Shown: in pieces, positions 61,467 through 64,000 of the stretch
How positions within the stretch are numbered: the stretch's first letter is position 1
Layout of the letters: each line of letters opens with the position of its first letter
Assembly: GCF_008000895.1 (NCBI RefSeq)
Contig: NZ_CP042823.1
Span: 310,001-374,000, forward strand
Direction: 5' to 3'
Source of the DNA: Methylobacterium sp. WL1
GTDB taxonomy: Bacteria > Pseudomonadota > Alphaproteobacteria > Rhizobiales > Beijerinckiaceae
DNA length: 64,000 nucleotides
The notes under the pieces: generated by a model
Seen by the model: only the letters and a program-made list of their open reading frames with translations
The model's database searches: none
Told to the model about the DNA's origin: nothing
Position numbers and translations under genes: made by a program

Positions 61467-61505
61467 GCCGGCCGGGGCGACACGAATACCAGGTTCATCT
61501 TCAAC

Positions 61506-61520
61506 GGTACGTCTCGTACC
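61506..61520. promoter_or_regulatory. Palindrome B15, GGTACG-TCT-CGTACC
   Basis: Perfect arms, 28 bases upstream of the capsid gene. Confidence 0.85.
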
Positions 61521-61548
61521 ACCAACAGACCCCCGAGGAGTACGGGAC

Positions 61549-62763
61549 ATGGAACTGAAGCCGCTCACCACCCTGACCGCCAACCGCAAGTCGCCCGAGG
61601 GGCTGCTCGCCGCGCTGGCCGTGCGGGACAACAAGCGTGCCAGCGGCGACGCCGGCCTGCAGCTCGTCAACGAGGCCCGTTCGTACGGCCTGGAGATGCG
61701 CGACTACCTGCGTCTGGCCATCGACCCGGCCGCCGCCGAGAAGCCCGAGCTGTACGAGGGCCTGAACGGCTACGAGAGCGCGCTGAAGTTCCTCAACCTG
61801 CCGGTCGGCAACGACTACGACAGCGGTGTGGTGCTCGACCTCGCCTCCGACACCTTCGAGTACAGCCCGGGCACCCGCGCGCTGTTCCCCGAGGTCGTGG
61901 ACGACGTGGTCCGCTTCGCCTCGCGCCAGGTCGACTACGAGAACCTGGAGAGCCTGATCACGTCCACCCGGACGATCAACGGCGTCGAGATGATCTCGAC
62001 CGTCGTGAACGACGAGAACGCCGACGACTTCAAGGTCTTCGGTCCGGTCTCCGAGTTCGGCCGGTTCCGCATCGGCTCCATCAAGACCAGCGAGACGCGG
62101 GTCAAGATGTGGAAGATCGGTGGCGGCTACCGCACCTCCTACGAGTTCCAGCGCCGCTCGCGCCTGGATCTGCTCACCCCGTATGCCAACCGCATGCAGC
62201 GTGAGCTGAACCTCTCGAAGGTCGGTCTCGCCACGGGCTTGCTGATCAACGGCGACACGGTCAACGCCCCGGCCCACGTCGTGCGCCAGGACAGCTTCGA
62301 CGATGCCAAGACGGTCGGCGTGTCCGAGATCGGCAAGATCTCGTACAAGCACCTCCTGAAGTGGTTCGTCGCCCGCGCCAAGGCCGGCGTGCCGATCGAC
62401 ACCGTCGTCGGCAACTGGGACGCCTACCTCGACTGGCTGTTCCTGTTCGCCCTCCCGGTGTCCGGCGCGGCCACCCGCACCGACGCCGAGAACCTCGCGG
62501 CGACCGGCTTCCGCGTCGGCGGCGTGCCGATCCTGAACGGCCAGATCAACTTCGTGCTCTCGACCACGATGCCGGCCGGTCAGCTCCTGGGCTTCCGCAA
62601 GGGCGAGACCATGGAGCAGCTGATCGAGGCGGGGTCGCTGATCTCGGAGAGCGAGCGCGCGATCCAGACGCAGTCGATCACGTACGTGAAGTCGGAAGTC
62701 TCCGGCTTCCGCCTGGTCTTCGGGGACACCCGTGAGATCTACGACTACGGCACCGCCAAGTAG
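61549..62763 (+). CDS. Major capsid protein
   Basis: 404 residues. HK97-fold pattern: a helical N-terminal arm, SGVVLDLASDTFEYSPGTRA, KMWKIGGGYRTSYEFQRRSR (E-loop/spine helix area), AKAGVPIDTVVGNWDAYLDW and GETMEQLIEAGSLISESERA. Position after protease, scaffold and decoration genes and the regulated leader support the call. Confidence 0.82.
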   Translation: MELKPLTTLTANRKSPEGLLAALAVRDNKRASGDAGLQLVNEARSYGLEMRDYLRLAIDPAAAEKPELYEGLNGYESALKFLNLPVGNDYDSGVVLDLASDTFEYSPGTRALFPEVVDDVVRFASRQVDYENLESLITSTRTINGVEMISTVVNDENADDFKVFGPVSEFGRFRIGSIKTSETRVKMWKIGGGYRTSYEFQRRSRLDLLTPYANRMQRELNLSKVGLATGLLINGDTVNAPAHVVRQDSFDDAKTVGVSEIGKISYKHLLKWFVARAKAGVPIDTVVGNWDAYLDWLFLFALPVSGAATRTDAENLAATGFRVGGVPILNGQINFVLSTTMPAGQLLGFRKGETMEQLIEAGSLISESERAIQTQSITYVKSEVSGFRLVFGDTREIYDYGTAK

Positions 62764-62785
62764 TCCCTCCCGGGACTGAACCACC

Positions 62786-62809
62786 GGCCCCCGGATCTTT
62801 CCGGGGGCC
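62786..62809 (+). terminator. Hairpin after the capsid gene
   Basis: Perfect 10-base arms around TCTT. No T-run; probably a partial terminator or RNA-stability element. Confidence 0.65.
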
Positions 62810-62831
62810 CCTGCCGTAGGAGGCCACCACC

Positions 62832-63182
62832 ATGAAGATCCTGGTCGAGACGACCGGCGACTTCCAGCTCGTTCACACCGAGCTGAACGAGCACGTCCGC
62901 AGTCGCGGCAAGTCGGTCATCGAGAAGTCCCAGTGGGCGCAGGAGAAGGTCTCGATCGGCCAGCTCCTCGTGACGTTGCAGCTCAGCGATGAGGCGACCG
63001 ATGCTGAATGGCTCGACACGCTCCGTGACAGCGACGGCGACGAGGCCCTGGCCCTGGCCAGCTTCGAGGACCGCTACCCGGTCGATGCCGACAGCGCCCG
63101 CCGGCCGGAGCCGGACCCGCTGCCGCCGACCACCGCCCAGGTGCCGCACAACCGCCGGGGCGCGCCGCATAAGCCGAAGTAG
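62832..63182 (+). CDS. Hypothetical head-module protein
   Basis: 116 residues, ATG behind GTAGGAGG. FQLVHTELNEHVRSRGKSVI, then GQLLVTLQLSDEATDAEW and a Pro-rich basic tail. Unknown; may be a connector or assembly factor. Confidence 0.6.
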   Translation: MKILVETTGDFQLVHTELNEHVRSRGKSVIEKSQWAQEKVSIGQLLVTLQLSDEATDAEWLDTLRDSDGDEALALASFEDRYPVDADSARRPEPDPLPPTTAQVPHNRRGAPHKPK

Positions 63183-63191
63183 GGTCGAGCT

Positions 63192-63947
63192 GTGGACATC
63201 GTATCTTCAACCCCCGTGACGCTCTGGGTCGATTTCGAGGCGCCACAGGGACTGGTGATCCCCGATGTCGGCTCTGTGTCCTACAGCCTGTATGACGGCC
63301 AGGGTGTCCCACTCGTCGTCGATCAGGCCCTGACCCCGGAGGCTGACGCCACCGGGGTCTCCATCAAGGTCCCGGCGATCAGCAACATCATTGCCCCGGA
63401 CCGCTCGTTCGAGCGCCGCACCGCGCTGGTGCAGTGGACCGCCAACGGGCGGGGCTACTCGGCGCGCGAGGGCTACCGGGTCATCGACCTGCCGAACTAC
63501 GGCGTCGTGCCCGAGGATGTCCGCACCTACCTCGCCCTCAACGAGGACGAGCTGCGCGACAACGAGATCGACCTGTTCACCGCCTACCTCACCCTGGCCG
63601 GCGCGGTCGGGAAGGATCTGCTGGACGACGCGCTCGGCGCCGGCACCCTGATCGAGGTGCGCGCGAGCCGCGCCGTCATGCTGACGGCCGCCACCGCGCT
63701 GTTCCCGTCGCTGCGCTACCGGATCGCCCAGGCGAAGACGGACGGCACGCTCAAGTTCGAGCGCCTGAAGGACGCCTCCGCGTTCGACGGGCTCGTGACG
63801 GCGACTGCTGACGAGCTGCGGCAGTTTACCCAGGACCTGACCGGCGACACCACGGCCAACGCCACGCTGCCCGTGCTGCTGGCCCTCACCACGATCTCGA
63901 TCGACCCGGTCACCGGGGCTGCGCCCGCGACCAGCACCAGAGGCTAA
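63192..63947 (+). CDS. Head-tail connector candidate
   Basis: 251 residues from a GTG. Beta-rich first half (PQGLVIPDVGSVSYSLYDGQ), then a helical part VRTYLALNEDELRDNEIDLF, TAYLTLAGAVGKDLLDDAL that resembles gp6-like head-tail connectors. Function inferred from position after the capsid gene. Confidence 0.55.
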   Translation: MDIVSSTPVTLWVDFEAPQGLVIPDVGSVSYSLYDGQGVPLVVDQALTPEADATGVSIKVPAISNIIAPDRSFERRTALVQWTANGRGYSAREGYRVIDLPNYGVVPEDVRTYLALNEDELRDNEIDLFTAYLTLAGAVGKDLLDDALGAGTLIEVRASRAVMLTAATALFPSLRYRIAQAKTDGTLKFERLKDASAFDGLVTATADELRQFTQDLTGDTTANATLPVLLALTTISIDPVTGAAPATSTRG

Positions 63948-63950
63948 GCC

Positions 63951-64000
63951 ATGCCGATGCTGCTGTCCCGGATCCAGGCTCAGAACGAGGTCTGGCTCAA
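63951..64000 (+). CDS. Start of a further phage gene, cut by the window edge
   Basis: ATG at 63951 behind AGAGG, beginning MPMLLSRIQAQNEVWL. Sixteen full codons only. Confidence 0.5.
   Translation, partial: MPMLLSRIQAQNEVWL

Overview
The window is a high-GC alphaproteobacterial chromosome segment, most likely Methylobacterium or a close relative. This is inferred from the gene families (DUF2125, DUF6894, an E. coli-type SerA, SppA-IhfB-LapA beside TrpF), not from a database search. It splits into a chromosomal part (1 to about 31.17 kb) and a phage- or phage-plasmid-like insertion that starts beside a tRNA-Pro(GGG) gene and runs past the right edge.

Chromosomal part. A potassium-uptake operon on the minus strand (9413 to 238) encodes a 27-residue leader peptide gene, KdpF, KdpA, an extra 65-residue membrane ORF, KdpB, KdpC, a SnoaL-like protein inserted between KdpC and KdpD, then the KdpD/KdpE two-component pair. 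It is followed by small hypothetical genes, an FMN reductase, serA, rpsA with a clear terminator, a FitA/FitB-type toxin-antitoxin pair with a broken HigA remnant, sppA, ihfB, a LapA-like gene, trpF, a DUF2125 gene, plsC, an RND efflux pump with its fusion protein, a rhodanese, and a glycosyltransferase.

Insertion, left arm (31.2-40 kb). This holds a mostly minus-strand run of small, mainly unrecognised genes with local AT-rich stretches. It includes a HARE-like winged-helix protein, a Crp-type and a MarR-type regulator, an HNH-like protein and several genes under 50 codons. Ten copies of one 15-bp palindrome, CCATAT-N3-ATATGG, lie in this arm and nowhere else in the window.

Insertion, middle (40-46 kb). 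Cargo-like genes: two methyltransferases, a secreted protein, DUF6894, a Crp regulator divergent from a receiver-Crp fusion regulator, and hypotheticals.

Insertion, right arm (46-64 kb). A ParA/ribbon-helix-helix partition pair, a secreted propeller-like protein, a tailspike (pyocin knob, collagen-like repeats, predicted beta-helix), a P4-like primase-helicase, an HNH-AP2 nuclease and a lambda-like head module: terminase, portal, protease/scaffold split by an in-frame amber codon, decoration protein and major capsid protein. A second 15-bp palindrome, GGTACG-N3-CGTACC, occurs about fifteen times from 34 to 61.5 kb, next to gene starts and often next to terminator hairpins.

No integrase was found. 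The two operator families with the same 6-3-6 design, distributed across nearly every transcription unit of the element, look like an element-wide regulatory system and are the main discovery candidate. Several palindromes also carry an ATG in frame with the following gene.
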